Part shown: piece after piece, positions 42,724 through 51,381 of the stretch
Layout of the letters: the number at the start of each line of letters is the position of its first letter
Position numbering within the stretch: the first letter of the stretch is position 1
Position numbers and translations under genes: made by a program
The notes under the pieces: model-generated
What the model was told of the DNA's origin: nothing
The model's database searches: none
Seen by the model: the letters and a program-made list of their open reading frames with translations, nothing else
Assembly (NCBI GenBank): GCA_018712265.1
Contig: DVHF01000036.1
Coordinates: forward strand, 1-64,000
Source of the DNA: Candidatus Gallacutalibacter pullicola
GTDB lineage: Bacteria; Bacillota; Clostridia; Oscillospirales; Acutalibacteraceae
DNA length: 64,000 nt
Direction of reading: 5' to 3'

Positions 42724-43669
42724 CTACCTGAAATACGTCAACCATCTGGAACAGATCAACGAGGCTGCGAGGGAAGCGCCGGCGCAGATGGTCGAGGAGG
42801 TGGAGCTGTCGTACCGCCACCAGATCAACGGCGTGGTGGAACGGATGCTGTATGAGCGCCGCGGCTGCCGGATTCTGCTTCTGGCAGGACCGTCCGGCAG
42901 CGGCAAGACCACCACAGCGCACCGGCTGGCGGAGGCGATCGAGGCTCACGGACTGAACGCGGAGCTGATCTCGCTCGACGATTTTTACCGCGGGGAGAAC
43001 CAGGCGCCGCTCACAGAGGACGGCCGGTACGACTACGAATCCGTGGACGCTCTGAACCTGGAACAAATTGAGAAATCATTCCTGGATCTGGCGCATACGG
43101 GGGAGTGCGACGTGCCGCGCTACAGCTTCGCGCTTCGTTCCCCGGAGGAAAAAATGCGCCATATCAGCGTGGGCGAGAGAGGGATCGCTGTGGTGGAGGG
43201 GCTTCACGCGCTCAACCCGAAAATCAGCGGCCATCTGCCGAAAAATCAGCTGTTCCGCGTGTATGTGAGCGTCAAGCAGGGGATTAAAGATCACAGCGGC
43301 ATGGTGCTCGATGCCAGAGAACTGCGTTTCCTGCGCCGTCTGGTGCGTGATTATCATTTCCGCAAAACCGATGCGGAACGCACGGTCGCCATGTGGCCGG
43401 ACGTCCTGCGCGGGGAGGATCGGTATATTCAGCCGTTCAAAAAGAGCAGCGATGTGACGATCAACTCGATCCACATTTATGAGCCGTGTGTGATCCGGGC
43501 GCACGCTGTTCCGCTGCTCGAGGGATATTTGGCGCGGAATCCGGATGGAAACGCGGATTTGGAGCGGTATCTGCACGCGCTCAGACGGTTTGAGCCGATT
43601 TCGGAGGAGCTTATCCCGCAGGAATCGATTATCAGGGAGTTTGTGGGCGGCGGCGCGTACGAAGGATAA
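42704..43669 (+). CDS. Uridine kinase-like P-loop nucleoside kinase
   Basis: 321 residues. Overlaps hemZ by 20 bp. An N-terminal region of about 55 residues precedes Walker A LLLAGPSGSGKTTTAHRLAEA (residues ~58-70 in LAGPSGSGKTT), followed by LISLDDFYRGEN, the substrate region YDYESVDALNLEQIE, VVEGLHALNP, and LRFLRRLVRDYHFRKTDAER. This matches the bacterial Udk/phosphoribulokinase branch that lacks the TGS domain. Substrate may be a nucleoside or another sugar-containing metabolite. An R2 repeat begins right after the stop. Confidence 0.85.
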   Translation: MMNFGNSYLKYVNHLEQINEAAREAPAQMVEEVELSYRHQINGVVERMLYERRGCRILLLAGPSGSGKTTTAHRLAEAIEAHGLNAELISLDDFYRGENQAPLTEDGRYDYESVDALNLEQIEKSFLDLAHTGECDVPRYSFALRSPEEKMRHISVGERGIAVVEGLHALNPKISGHLPKNQLFRVYVSVKQGIKDHSGMVLDARELRFLRRLVRDYHFRKTDAERTVAMWPDVLRGEDRYIQPFKKSSDVTINSIHIYEPCVIRAHAVPLLEGYLARNPDGNADLERYLHALRRFEPISEELIPQESIIREFVGGGAYEG

Positions 43670-43674
43670 CCACC

Positions 43675-43870
43675 AATCCAAAGGTGAGCAAAACATAAAA
43701 GTTTTGCTCAAGCTTTTTCAAAAGCTTGCAGGGGGTCAGGGGGACAGAGTCCCCCTGCTGCCCAAAGGAACGCAAAGCGTTCCCCCGGAAAGGTGAGCAA
43801 ACAGTGAAAGCAAACCATCCGGGGGATGGTTTGCCGGAACGCCTTTGCGATCCCCGGAGGCAGTCCGCCC
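43675..43870. repeat. R2 repeat copy 3 (inverted)
   Basis: Begins 6 bp past the kinase stop. GAGCAAAAC..GTTTTGCTC stem, AAGCTTTTTCAAAAGCTT stem, CAGGGGGACAGAGTCCCCCTG stem, GGAACGCAAAGCGTTCC stem, GTGAGCAAACAG, CAAACCATCCGGGGGATGGT stem, GGAACGCCTTTGCGATCCCC. The series is the inverse of copies 1 and 2. The first stem with its A/T-rich loop could end transcription. Confidence 0.75.
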
Positions 43871-43948
43871 GCGCACATCACCATGCCATGCGAGCAAAAG
43901 GTTTACTCAACGTTTCCACAAACCGCAAACATGGAAAATCCCCTTAGA

Positions 43949-44110
43949 GTGTATCTGAAAAGTCAAAAGTGCTGGAAAATTCGCGGAAAAGTGGTAGATG
44001 CAAAGCACGAATCCTTGCAATACTTTCGTATAGCAAGGATCAAAGGTGATGGGCACAGCGACGCTGATTTTCAGGTGAATTCAACACTGCTGAGGACTTT
44101 TCAGATACAT
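43949..44110. mobile_element. MITE-like element, 162 bp
   Basis: 16-bp terminal inverted repeats, GTGTATCTGAAAAGTC (43949-43964) and GACTTTTCAGATACAT (44095-44110), 15 of 16 matched. No coding capacity. An internal stem ATCCTTGC (44011-44018) / GCAAGGAT (44033-44040) lies at its centre. A solo end with the same sequence occurs at 36227-36251, which shows that it is dispersed. The parent transposon is not in the window; a target duplication is not obvious. Confidence 0.6.
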
Positions 44111-44216
44111 CCCAGTGCAGGGAAATACCGCAAAACGGCGAGGGAGAATCGGCCCGAATACAGGAATCAGGCAGGGGGATCGGGAACGGTGTCCCCGAAA
44201 AGAGGGAGGAAGTTTC

Positions 44217-45167
44217 ATGCAAATCACGGATCTGAAGCCTTGCCATATAGAAGAAGCAGAATCGCTTGCGCTGGCGTGCTACGAGGAGGAACGGCGGCTC
44301 GTAGAGGGACTGCCGGCAGCGGATACTATCCCCGGCCTGGATAAGCTGGCGGCAAACGGTCTGGGGGTAACGGCATTTGAAAACGGCAGGATGATTGGAT
44401 TCCTATGCTGCGTCAGTCCCTTCGAGCACGCGTTCGGGGCTACGGATGTGACAGGCGTTTTTTCCCCGATGGGCGCGAACGCGGCGATCCCGGAAAACCG
44501 ATCCAAAATTTACGCGGCGATGTATCAGGCGGCCGGTGCAAAATGGGTGAGGGCCGGGGCGGTTTCCCACGCGGTCTGCCTGTATGCGCATGACGAGGAA
44601 CTGCACAGGCAGTTCTATGAGTACGGCTTCGGTTTGCGCTGTCTGGACGCTGTGCGTCCTATGGAATTGATAGACTGCGGAAAATGTGTGGGATACGATT
44701 TTGCGGAGCTTTCCGAGGAGGAATATCCGTCCGTCTATCCGCTCGATCTGGCGTTATACCATCATTATCGCGAAAGTCCGTTTTTCATGAACCGCACCCC
44801 CGAGACGCCGGAGGAATTCCTCGCCAATTCGCTGGAGGAGGGCGCGCGGTACTTTGCCGCGAGGTACAACGGGAAGCTGTGCGCGTTTTTGAAGCTTTCA
44901 GCCTGCGGCGAAACCTTTGCCGCGTCGGGCAGCGATTACAGGCACATCACCGGCGCGTACTGTCTGCCGGAGCACAGGGGAAAAGGCGTGTATCAAAATC
45001 TGCTGAATTTTGTGATATCATCGCTCAGGAAAGAGGGAATCCCGCGTCTGGGCGTGGATTTTGAAAGCTTTAATCCTACCGGACGTGGATTCTGGCTGAA
45101 ATATTTCACCGCCTACACGCATGGTGTGGTGCGTAGAATTGACGAGCGTATCATGCAGGTTGTGTGA
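44217..45167 (+). CDS. GNAT family N-acetyltransferase, two-domain
   Basis: 316 residues from ATG 44217 (GGGAGGAAG upstream); the longer frame from 44115 covers the MITE flank and is rejected. The C-terminal half has the GNAT acetyl-CoA segment in the form HITGAYCLPEHRGKGVYQNLLNF (R/Q-x-x-G-x-G/A seen as HRGKGVYQNLL, about residue 245-255). The N-terminal half (AESLALACYEEERRLVEG, AFENGRMIGFLCC) is a second, degenerate GNAT-like domain. Such two-domain proteins acetylate small amines or protein N-termini; the substrate is unknown. Confidence 0.82.
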   Translation: MQITDLKPCHIEEAESLALACYEEERRLVEGLPAADTIPGLDKLAANGLGVTAFENGRMIGFLCCVSPFEHAFGATDVTGVFSPMGANAAIPENRSKIYAAMYQAAGAKWVRAGAVSHAVCLYAHDEELHRQFYEYGFGLRCLDAVRPMELIDCGKCVGYDFAELSEEEYPSVYPLDLALYHHYRESPFFMNRTPETPEEFLANSLEEGARYFAARYNGKLCAFLKLSACGETFAASGSDYRHITGAYCLPEHRGKGVYQNLLNFVISSLRKEGIPRLGVDFESFNPTGRGFWLKYFTAYTHGVVRRIDERIMQVV

Positions 45168-45301
45168 TTCCCTGTTGTTTACGGGAAAACTGTTTCTCAA
45201 ATAGCGGATTCAGCCATTCTGTACGCCTTGGTCTTTGCAAATTTCCTCAAATTAAAATAAATTTTTTATAAATTGTTCACAACTATCCGAGTGGATTAGG
45301 C

Positions 45302-45307
45302 TATAAT
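45302..45307 (+). promoter_or_regulatory. -10 box upstream of the zinc ribbon gene
   Basis: TATAAT at 45302-45307, 76 nt upstream of the start; the -35 (TTCACA at 45276-45281, 20-bp spacer) is poor. Confidence 0.4.
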
Positions 45308-45382
45308 GTAACTATGGAAAAATCCCGCTGTGAATGCGGAATCATCTGATATTTTATGTACAAAAAGAGGAGTGTAGTGTTT

Positions 45383-45991
45383 ATGGGAATCCTGGAAGAT
45401 GTAGTAGTCAACGCGAAGTCCGCAGTCAATGCCGTCGGGAAAAAGGCCGGGATCATGGTGGATATTTCCAAGCTGCGTATCAGCGCAGCAGATCTTAATC
45501 GAGAAATCGCCGAGCGTTATGAGTCTTTGGGAAGTATCGTTTATGATTCGCAAAAGACGGGCAATTCTGTGCAGGAGTTGATCGAGGAGAATGTAGCCGC
45601 GATCGACGAGCTGTATGATCAGCTGGATTTGATCAATGCCCAGCTGCTGCAGTTCCGGAATAAGGTGGTTTGCAAAAACTGCGGCAGGGAGAATCCGCAG
45701 GAGGCATTTTTCTGCAGCTTTTGCGGAACGCGCTTGAAAGAGGACGTAAAAGACGAGGAACCGGTGGAGACTGTAACCGCGGAGAAATGCGGCTGCGGCT
45801 GTGAGTGCAAAGAAGCCCCGGCGCAGGAAGCACAGCCGGCATCGGAGGAATGTGCTTGTGAAGAAACCGCAAAGGTTTCGGATTGCGGGTGCTGTGAAGA
45901 AGCTGCTCAGGAAACCTGCGCAGAAGCCGCTCCGCAGGAGGCAGCGGAAGAATCCGCGGCTCCCGCAGAGGACCCCACCGTTGAGGAATAA
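45383..45991 (+). CDS. Zinc-ribbon protein with cysteine-rich tail
   Basis: 202 residues from ATG 45383 (AAAGAGGAG upstream). Residues 1-90 form amphipathic helices (VVNAKSAVNAVGKKAGIMVD, EIAERYESLGSIVYDSQKTG, AAIDELYDQLDLINAQLLQF). Then comes a double-CxxC zinc ribbon, CKNCGRENPQEAFFCSFCG (about residue 103-121). The last 80 residues are Glu/Ala-rich and dotted with cysteine pairs (KCGCGCECKEAP, DCGCCEEAAQE). The N-terminal part plus ribbon is a common domain in clostridial hypothetical proteins; the Cys-rich acidic tail might bind metals. Function unknown; not in an operon. Confidence 0.75.
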   Translation: MGILEDVVVNAKSAVNAVGKKAGIMVDISKLRISAADLNREIAERYESLGSIVYDSQKTGNSVQELIEENVAAIDELYDQLDLINAQLLQFRNKVVCKNCGRENPQEAFFCSFCGTRLKEDVKDEEPVETVTAEKCGCGCECKEAPAQEAQPASEECACEETAKVSDCGCCEEAAQETCAEAAPQEAAEESAAPAEDPTVEE

Positions 45992-46057
45992 TTGTGAAAT
46001 TCCTTTCTTAAACTGAAATAAAACTGCCGGAGGACTTCATCTTTCTGGCAGCAGCCA

Positions 46058-46110
46058 GAACACCCTGTTGTACGGGCGCACAGTATGCCCGGAACGACAG
46101 GGTGTTTTTG
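46058..46110 (+). terminator. Terminator after the zinc ribbon gene
   Basis: ACACCCTGT (46060-46068) pairs with ACAGGGTGT (46097-46105), inner CGGGC/GCCCG, then TTTTTG. Confidence 0.75.
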
Positions 46111-46130
46111 CAGCGAATTTTGATGTAAAA

Positions 46131-46172
46131 ACGCCGTCCATTCCAAGCTTTGGGATGGGCGGCGCTTTTTGC
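46131..46172. terminator. Second stem-loop, probably serving the leftward nagB
   Basis: GCCGTCCATTCC (46133-46144) pairs with GGGATGGGCGGC (46152-46163) with two mismatches, followed by GCTTTTTGC; preceded by AAAAAC, so active on either strand. Confidence 0.65.
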
Positions 46173-46204
46173 TTTTCTTCATATGTTGTCCCGGCGGCGC
46201 ATAG

Positions 46205-46939
46205 TTATTTCTTTAGCAGGCTGGCGGAATCCGCGTCAAGATAGAGGTACCACTGGGCATGCTCCCGGAGGGCGGTAGCGGGGATCAGATTCGTGACGGC
46301 AGGAGCCTCCAGCGTATTGCGGACAGCCTCCGCTTTTACTTTATGCGGCACAATGGAAACGATCGTGCGGCAGGAAAGAATCTGCGGTACGGTGGCGCTG
46401 ATTGCCTGCCTGGGAACCTCCTCCAGACTGCCGAACCATCCTTCTCCTACCTGCTGCATCCGGCACCGTTCGTCCAGAGAAACGACGTGATAAGCCGCCT
46501 TTGTCTCAAAATCGGCGGGGGGATCGTTGAACGCAATGTGCCCGTTTTCTCCTATTCCGATGATGCCGATGTCGATCGGGCTTTTGCGGATGCTCTCCGT
46601 AACTTCATCGATCACGGCGGCAATGTCCCCTTCGCCGCTGATGTAGTGCATTTGGGCCGGACCGATTTTGTCGATAAACCGCTCCTTGAGGTATTTTCGG
46701 AAGCTGGCCGGATGGGTGATCGGCAATCCGATGTATTCATCCAGATGGAAGATTTCAACGGCTTCCCACGGGATATCCATAGCCGTGATTTCCTCAAAGA
46801 ATTCAAACTGAGATTGTCCGGTAGAGACTAAAAGGCGGGCTTTTCCCTTTTCCCTCACAGTTTCCCGAATCAATTCGGCCACTTTTTCTGCTGCACGCTT
46901 TCCCATTTCCTGAGACGTGGCAGAGATACTGCATTGCAT
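46205..46939 (-). CDS. nagB: Glucosamine-6-phosphate deaminase-like protein (NagB family)
   Basis: 244 residues. It converts glucosamine-6-P to fructose-6-P and ammonia. Signs: LLVSTGQSQFEFFEEI (the phosphate loop, where family members read PTGxTP or similar; the proline is lost here), FHLDEYIGLPITHPASFRKY (catalytic Asp, about residue 68), IGIGENGHIAFNDPPADF (catalytic Asp/His region, about 131-148), SATVPQILSC. Because the P-loop deviates (STGQSQ), an alternative substrate such as a different amino-sugar phosphate or 6-phosphogluconolactone-like ligand is conceivable. The start has AGGAAAG upstream, and the upstream region contains three R1 promoter cores. Confidence 0.85.
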   Translation of the reverse strand: MQCSISATSQEMGKRAAEKVAELIRETVREKGKARLLVSTGQSQFEFFEEITAMDIPWEAVEIFHLDEYIGLPITHPASFRKYLKERFIDKIGPAQMHYISGEGDIAAVIDEVTESIRKSPIDIGIIGIGENGHIAFNDPPADFETKAAYHVVSLDERCRMQQVGEGWFGSLEEVPRQAISATVPQILSCRTIVSIVPHKVKAEAVRNTLEAPAVTNLIPATALREHAQWYLYLDADSASLLKK

Positions 46940-46979
46940 AGATCATCTTTCCTTTCTATTTTGATGTTTCGTGTATTAC

Positions 46980-47340
46980 AGCACCCGCACCTGCGGTGGG
47001 CGGATCGCACGCGCGTCGTACCTCCGCCCGGCTTGGTGTTCGACTAGTCTGAACCGCCCGCGTTTATGGTACTCTGCGGACATTATACCACACCTGCGGT
47101 GGGCAGCAGGCTAAGCCTGCACGTAGATCGCGCCCGCACCTGCGGTGAGCAGAACGCGCCCGCTCCCTCCGGTCGCCCAGCCGGATGGTCGATTGAGCAA
47201 AACGCCCGCGTTTATAGTGCTCTGTGGACATTATACCACATTTGCGGCGGGCAGAACGCACGCGCGTCGTTCCTCAGCCCGACTAGATAGTTGATTGGGC
47301 TGAGATACCCGCATTTATGGTATTATGCGGATATTATAAC
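46980..47340 (-). repeat. R1 repeat, copy F, three tandem promoter cores
   Basis: On the minus strand three units each begin with TATAAT and continue GTCCxCAGAGnAC-ATAAACGCGGGC: -10 boxes at 47338-47333, 47236-47231 and 47087-47082 (spacings 102 and 149). The last two have the extended form TGTGGTATAATG. Between units: CTGCCCACCGCAGGTG, GGGCGACCGGAGGGAGCG, and one palindrome CAGGCTAAGCCTG (47107-47119). All three point at nagB, 143 nt upstream of its start for the nearest core. Bases 47341-47610 are A/T-rich without a gene. Confidence 0.8.
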
Positions 47341-47622
47341 ACACATTCCCACACAATGAAAAAGATATCAAAGTATTTTCTGATTTTCTTATATTTCTTT
47401 TGAAATGATTTTATTGAAATGCGTGTGCTCGAATAGATGTATTGAAAATGATACCTTTCCACACGGAGTGTTTTAATTCTTTTTTGGAAATTATAAAGGC
47501 TTTTTCTTATATATTTTATCTAATTTTTTGCTTTCTATAAAAGTATAATATGTTTTACAGAATAAAACCTTTTGAAAAAATAATGCTGTTATGACTGCTC
47601 CGTAAAATGTAAGGTGGATGGT

Positions 47623-49359
47623 ATGAAAAGACTGAGAAAAATTTTGCAGAGGATAAAGCTGCAGCACCAGATCTTGATTTTTCTTTTGGCGGTAATGACG
47701 ATTTTGATCGCGGTACAGGAGATCTATCTTTCTGTGATGAATATGGCGGGGGAAAACAGACAGAGAGAATTTATCGATACGGCGTCGCAGCAAATAGAAA
47801 ATGAAATTGTGAGCCTGACAGAAGAATTAAAGGACACGCTTCAGTCGGTTTCCTATAACGATATTGCGGAGCGGTTTGCCGTTACGGACGATCCCGGACT
47901 GCGGTATACGCTTGGTGATGATATCAGTCTGATCCTCGATACCATCCAGATCTCAAGCAAACGGATGGACAGGATTTTTTATACGGATTTTGACAAGATC
48001 ATTTTCGGCGTAAAGGAAAGCCTTGATTTTAAGGTGCTGGATCTGATTGCCCAAAATCTCCCCGACATCCACGACGGAGATACCCCGGTGTATCTGAATT
48101 TGAGGGATCCGGATCACCGTTTACTGCAAATCTGTGTCTGTCCGTCATTCCAAGATCACACAACGGGCAGGCAGTTCTATACCGCTGCAATTTATAATAT
48201 CGATAATATCAAGGAAATGATAGCCGAGTTTCAGTCCTTCGAGGGGGTGTTTTTCGGAACCGCAGATCAGGAGGGAAACCTTCTGGCGGGGAATCCGAAA
48301 TTCTTCGGTGAGGGCTTAATGGGAGGGGGCCGCCAGCCTGTTGAAACGCTGGAAACTCTTCAGATTCCCGCGCTGGGCTGGACGGTCGCTGGCGTTATCC
48401 CTGCGGGCTACAAGGGACGCGAAACCGCTATGGCGGAGCAGTTTTCCCTTTGGATTACCGTCCTGTGTACGGTGCTGTTTGCACTGTTCTGCATCATTAT
48501 TATCCATAATATTACCTATCCTATCGGGCAGCTTTCGCGTTTCATGGAATGCTACGGGAAAAGCTACAGCCGGGAACGGCTCCATCTGAAAGGCAGCAAC
48601 GAGATCAGCCGTCTTTCCGACAGCTGCAACCGGATGCTGGACGATCTCCACGATATGACAAACCGGATTATCGCAACGCAGGAAAAGCTTTATCTGTCGG
48701 AGCTGGCGAAGCAGCAGTCGGAGCTGATGGCCATGCAGATCCAGATAAATCCCCATTTCCTGTACAATACGCTTGACTGTATCCGCAGCATTGCGCTTGC
48801 CTGCAAAATCCCGGAAATTGTCGTGATTTCCACTGCGATGGCCAAAATCATGCGGTACAGCATCAAAGGCGATCACGAGGTTTTGGTGCGGGAGGAAATT
48901 GCCAGCATTCAGGATTATCTGAGCATCGTGCAGATCCGGCATCAGGAGAAATACGAAATCCGGATAGAGGTGGAAGACAGTGTGCTGGACTTCGCCATTC
49001 CCAAAATGATTTTGCAGCCAGTGGTGGAGAATGCTGTATTTCACGGTTTGGAACAGAAATCCTCGAGCCGCCTGCTCCGCATCGCAGGGCGTGCCTGCCC
49101 CGATGAAAAAATAGAGTTCCTGGTTGAGAATGACGGCGCGGATCTTCCCGTTTCGCGGCTCTCAGAGATCCGGGAAAGCCTGCGGGCTGTGCCTGAAAAC
49201 GTATTTACAGATAACGGACATATCGGTCTGAAAAATATTAACAGCCGGATAAAGCTTCTGTACGGGGAACAGTACGGCCTGGGAATTTCGTCCCGCGAGG
49301 GCGGCGGTGTTTCGGTGTCCCTCACCGTGCCGATGCGGCGAAAACCGAAAATTGTTTGA
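47623..49359 (+). CDS. Two-component sensor histidine kinase, YesM type
   Basis: 578 residues from ATG 47623 with AAGGTGG upstream. First helix about residues 15-38 (ILIFLLAVMTILIAVQEIYL), an extracytoplasmic sensor of about 240 residues (dCache-like by length), second helix about 282-306 (FSLWITVLCTVLFALFCIII), HAMP-like linker, then the LytS/YesM kinase with phospho-acceptor His in INPHFLYNTLDCIRSIAL (about residue 388) and the ATPase N-box PKMILQPVVENAVFHGL, G-box GHIGLKNINSRI. It should detect extracellular saccharide and phosphorylate the AraC-type regulator at 53.0 kb. Confidence 0.92.
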   Translation: MKRLRKILQRIKLQHQILIFLLAVMTILIAVQEIYLSVMNMAGENRQREFIDTASQQIENEIVSLTEELKDTLQSVSYNDIAERFAVTDDPGLRYTLGDDISLILDTIQISSKRMDRIFYTDFDKIIFGVKESLDFKVLDLIAQNLPDIHDGDTPVYLNLRDPDHRLLQICVCPSFQDHTTGRQFYTAAIYNIDNIKEMIAEFQSFEGVFFGTADQEGNLLAGNPKFFGEGLMGGGRQPVETLETLQIPALGWTVAGVIPAGYKGRETAMAEQFSLWITVLCTVLFALFCIIIIHNITYPIGQLSRFMECYGKSYSRERLHLKGSNEISRLSDSCNRMLDDLHDMTNRIIATQEKLYLSELAKQQSELMAMQIQINPHFLYNTLDCIRSIALACKIPEIVVISTAMAKIMRYSIKGDHEVLVREEIASIQDYLSIVQIRHQEKYEIRIEVEDSVLDFAIPKMILQPVVENAVFHGLEQKSSSRLLRIAGRACPDEKIEFLVENDGADLPVSRLSEIRESLRAVPENVFTDNGHIGLKNINSRIKLLYGEQYGLGISSREGGGVSVSLTVPMRRKPKIV

Positions 49360-49453
49360 AACAGCCAAAAAGATTCCATTCTATTTCGGTAATTCAGCAT
49401 TTATAATAAAACCATTCCATAAAACAGCAAGGACATCAGGGAGGGAATCGCTT

Positions 49454-50410
49454 ATGGGAACAAAAACAGCCAGGCTTTCGGCCGGTACGGTTCCGCAAAG
49501 CCGGAAAAAGAAATTTTTGGCAAGACTTTACAATTACCGCTTTGTGTACCTTTTGGCGCTGCCGGGATTCATTTACTTCCTCGTTTTCAAAATCGCGCCG
49601 CTGTGGGGGCTGACGCTCGCGTTCAAGGATTACAACCCCTATGCCGGCTTCTGGGGCAGTGAATGGGTCGGCTTTGACAATTTCATCACCTTTTTCAAGA
49701 GCAATAATTTTTATATTATGCTCCGCAATACGGTTGTGATCAGCCTGATGAATCTGGTGTTTTTCTTTCCCGCGCCGGTCCTGCTCTCTATCCTGATGAA
49801 CGAGATCCGCGGGGAAAAATTTAAGCGCCTGACGCAGACGATCGTATATCTGCCGCACTTCCTCTCCTGGGTCGTGATCGCCGGCCTGACCTTCTTCTTG
49901 TTTTCCAGCGATATCGGGCTGATCAACAAGATCATCCTGGCGACAGGCGGCGAAACCGTGGGCTTCCTCTCCGATCCGGATCTGTTCTGGTGGTTCCTGC
50001 TGGGGCAGAACATCTGGAAGGAAATCGGCTGGAACTCGATCATTTTCCTTGCGGCCATCACGCAGATTGATCTGGCGATGTACGAGGCCGCGCTGATTGA
50101 CGGCGCCACCCGGATGCAGAAAATCCGCTATATCACGCTCCCGTCAATCGCGCCTACCATTATCACCATGTTCATCATCCGGCTCGGAAATGTGTTCGAC
50201 GTCAGCTTTGAACAGATCCTGATGATGAAAAACTCCTTTGTCATGGACGTGGCCGAGGTATTCGATACCTATTCCTATACACAGGGCATCATGCAGGGGA
50301 ATTTCAGCACAGCGATCACGGTCGGGATTTTCAAGGGCGTTGTCAGCGTCATTTTGGTGATCCTCTCGAATAAAATCATCAAGCAGCTCGGCTACGACGG
50401 CATTTATTGA
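49454..50410 (+). CDS. Carbohydrate ABC transporter permease, LplB/YteP type
   Basis: 318 residues from ATG 49454 (GGGAGGG upstream). About six helices, with a first at residues ~38-60 (FVYLLALPGFIYFLVFKIAP). The cytoplasmic ATPase-docking motif is EAALIDGATRMQKIRYITLP (about residue 212-232). Length and pattern match LplB/YtcP-type permeases of the CUT1 oligosaccharide family, which import (galacturonide, rhamno- or other) oligosaccharides. The stop is 15 bp before the next permease. The ATPase is probably a shared MsmX-like protein encoded elsewhere; none is in the operon. Confidence 0.92.
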   Translation: MGTKTARLSAGTVPQSRKKKFLARLYNYRFVYLLALPGFIYFLVFKIAPLWGLTLAFKDYNPYAGFWGSEWVGFDNFITFFKSNNFYIMLRNTVVISLMNLVFFFPAPVLLSILMNEIRGEKFKRLTQTIVYLPHFLSWVVIAGLTFFLFSSDIGLINKIILATGGETVGFLSDPDLFWWFLLGQNIWKEIGWNSIIFLAAITQIDLAMYEAALIDGATRMQKIRYITLPSIAPTIITMFIIRLGNVFDVSFEQILMMKNSFVMDVAEVFDTYSYTQGIMQGNFSTAITVGIFKGVVSVILVILSNKIIKQLGYDGIY

Positions 50411-50425
50411 AAGGAGGTGCTTTCT

Positions 50426-51307
50426 GTGAGTATTGCGGCAAAAAAGAAGTTAAAGGGATGGACCATCGGGGATTATGTGGTGTACGGCATCATGATCCTG
50501 TTTTCACTGATTTTCCTCGCGCCGTTCGTCTATGTGGTCAGCGTTTCCCTGACGGATCCCTCCGTCTATGTGCCCTTTAAGTTGTATCTGCTGCCGGAGA
50601 AGGTTTCTCTCAAAACATACGAATATATCCTCTCCAATCCGCAGTTCCTGTCCTCCTTGCAGAATACGGTCTTTATCACGGTGGTGGGGACAATCCTGGA
50701 TATCTGCGTTACCTTTACCTTTGCCTACGCGCTGACGAAAAAAGACATGCCGTTCCGCGGTCTGCTGATGGGACTGGTTGTCTTTACGCTGATGTTCAAC
50801 GCGGGTATGATTCCAAACTATATGATGGTCAAATCGCTGGGACTGATCAATAACCGCTGGGCGCTGATCCTGCCTGTCCTGACGAACGCGTGGAGCCTGA
50901 TTGTAGCGAAGAGCTTTCTTGATTCGATCCCCGCGGAGCTTGAGGAATCCGCCAAAATCGACGGCTGTACCGATTTGGGAGTCTTTTTCCGCATCATCAT
51001 CCCGCTTTCAACGGCCTCGATTGCAACACTGACGCTGTTCTTTGCGGTCAGCCATTGGAATACCTATTTCAATGCCCTGATCTATCTCACGGATCTGGAA
51101 AAAAGAACGCTCCAGGTATACGTCAAATCACTTTTGATCGATGCCAGCACAACCGGAATGGGCACCATGAACGATATTATGAATATGCCGTCTGAAACGG
51201 TGCGCATGGCTACGGTAATTCTTGCGATGCTTCCTATTTTGGTGGTATATCCGTTCCTGCAAAAATATTTTGTAAAGGGCGTGATGGTTGGTTCCATCAA
51301 GGGATAA
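50426..51307 (+). CDS. Carbohydrate ABC transporter permease, LplC/YtcP type
   Basis: 293 residues from GTG 50426, set by AAGGAGG 10 nt upstream. Six helices (about 20-42 GIMILFSLIFLAPFVYVV, 80-105, 115-135, 145-165, 190-215, 262-282) and an EAA-like motif ELEESAKIDGCTDLGVFFRI before IIPLSTASI. Forms a heterodimeric pore with the upstream permease. Same operon as the lipoprotein 74 bp downstream. Confidence 0.92.
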   Translation: MSIAAKKKLKGWTIGDYVVYGIMILFSLIFLAPFVYVVSVSLTDPSVYVPFKLYLLPEKVSLKTYEYILSNPQFLSSLQNTVFITVVGTILDICVTFTFAYALTKKDMPFRGLLMGLVVFTLMFNAGMIPNYMMVKSLGLINNRWALILPVLTNAWSLIVAKSFLDSIPAELEESAKIDGCTDLGVFFRIIIPLSTASIATLTLFFAVSHWNTYFNALIYLTDLEKRTLQVYVKSLLIDASTTGMGTMNDIMNMPSETVRMATVILAMLPILVVYPFLQKYFVKGVMVGSIKG

Positions 51308-51381
51308 CCCGAAAAAGGAAGCGGATCCCGGTGTGAATTCCGCCGGTGTGGAGCCGGTGTTTTGAGTAAGGAGGAAAGAGT

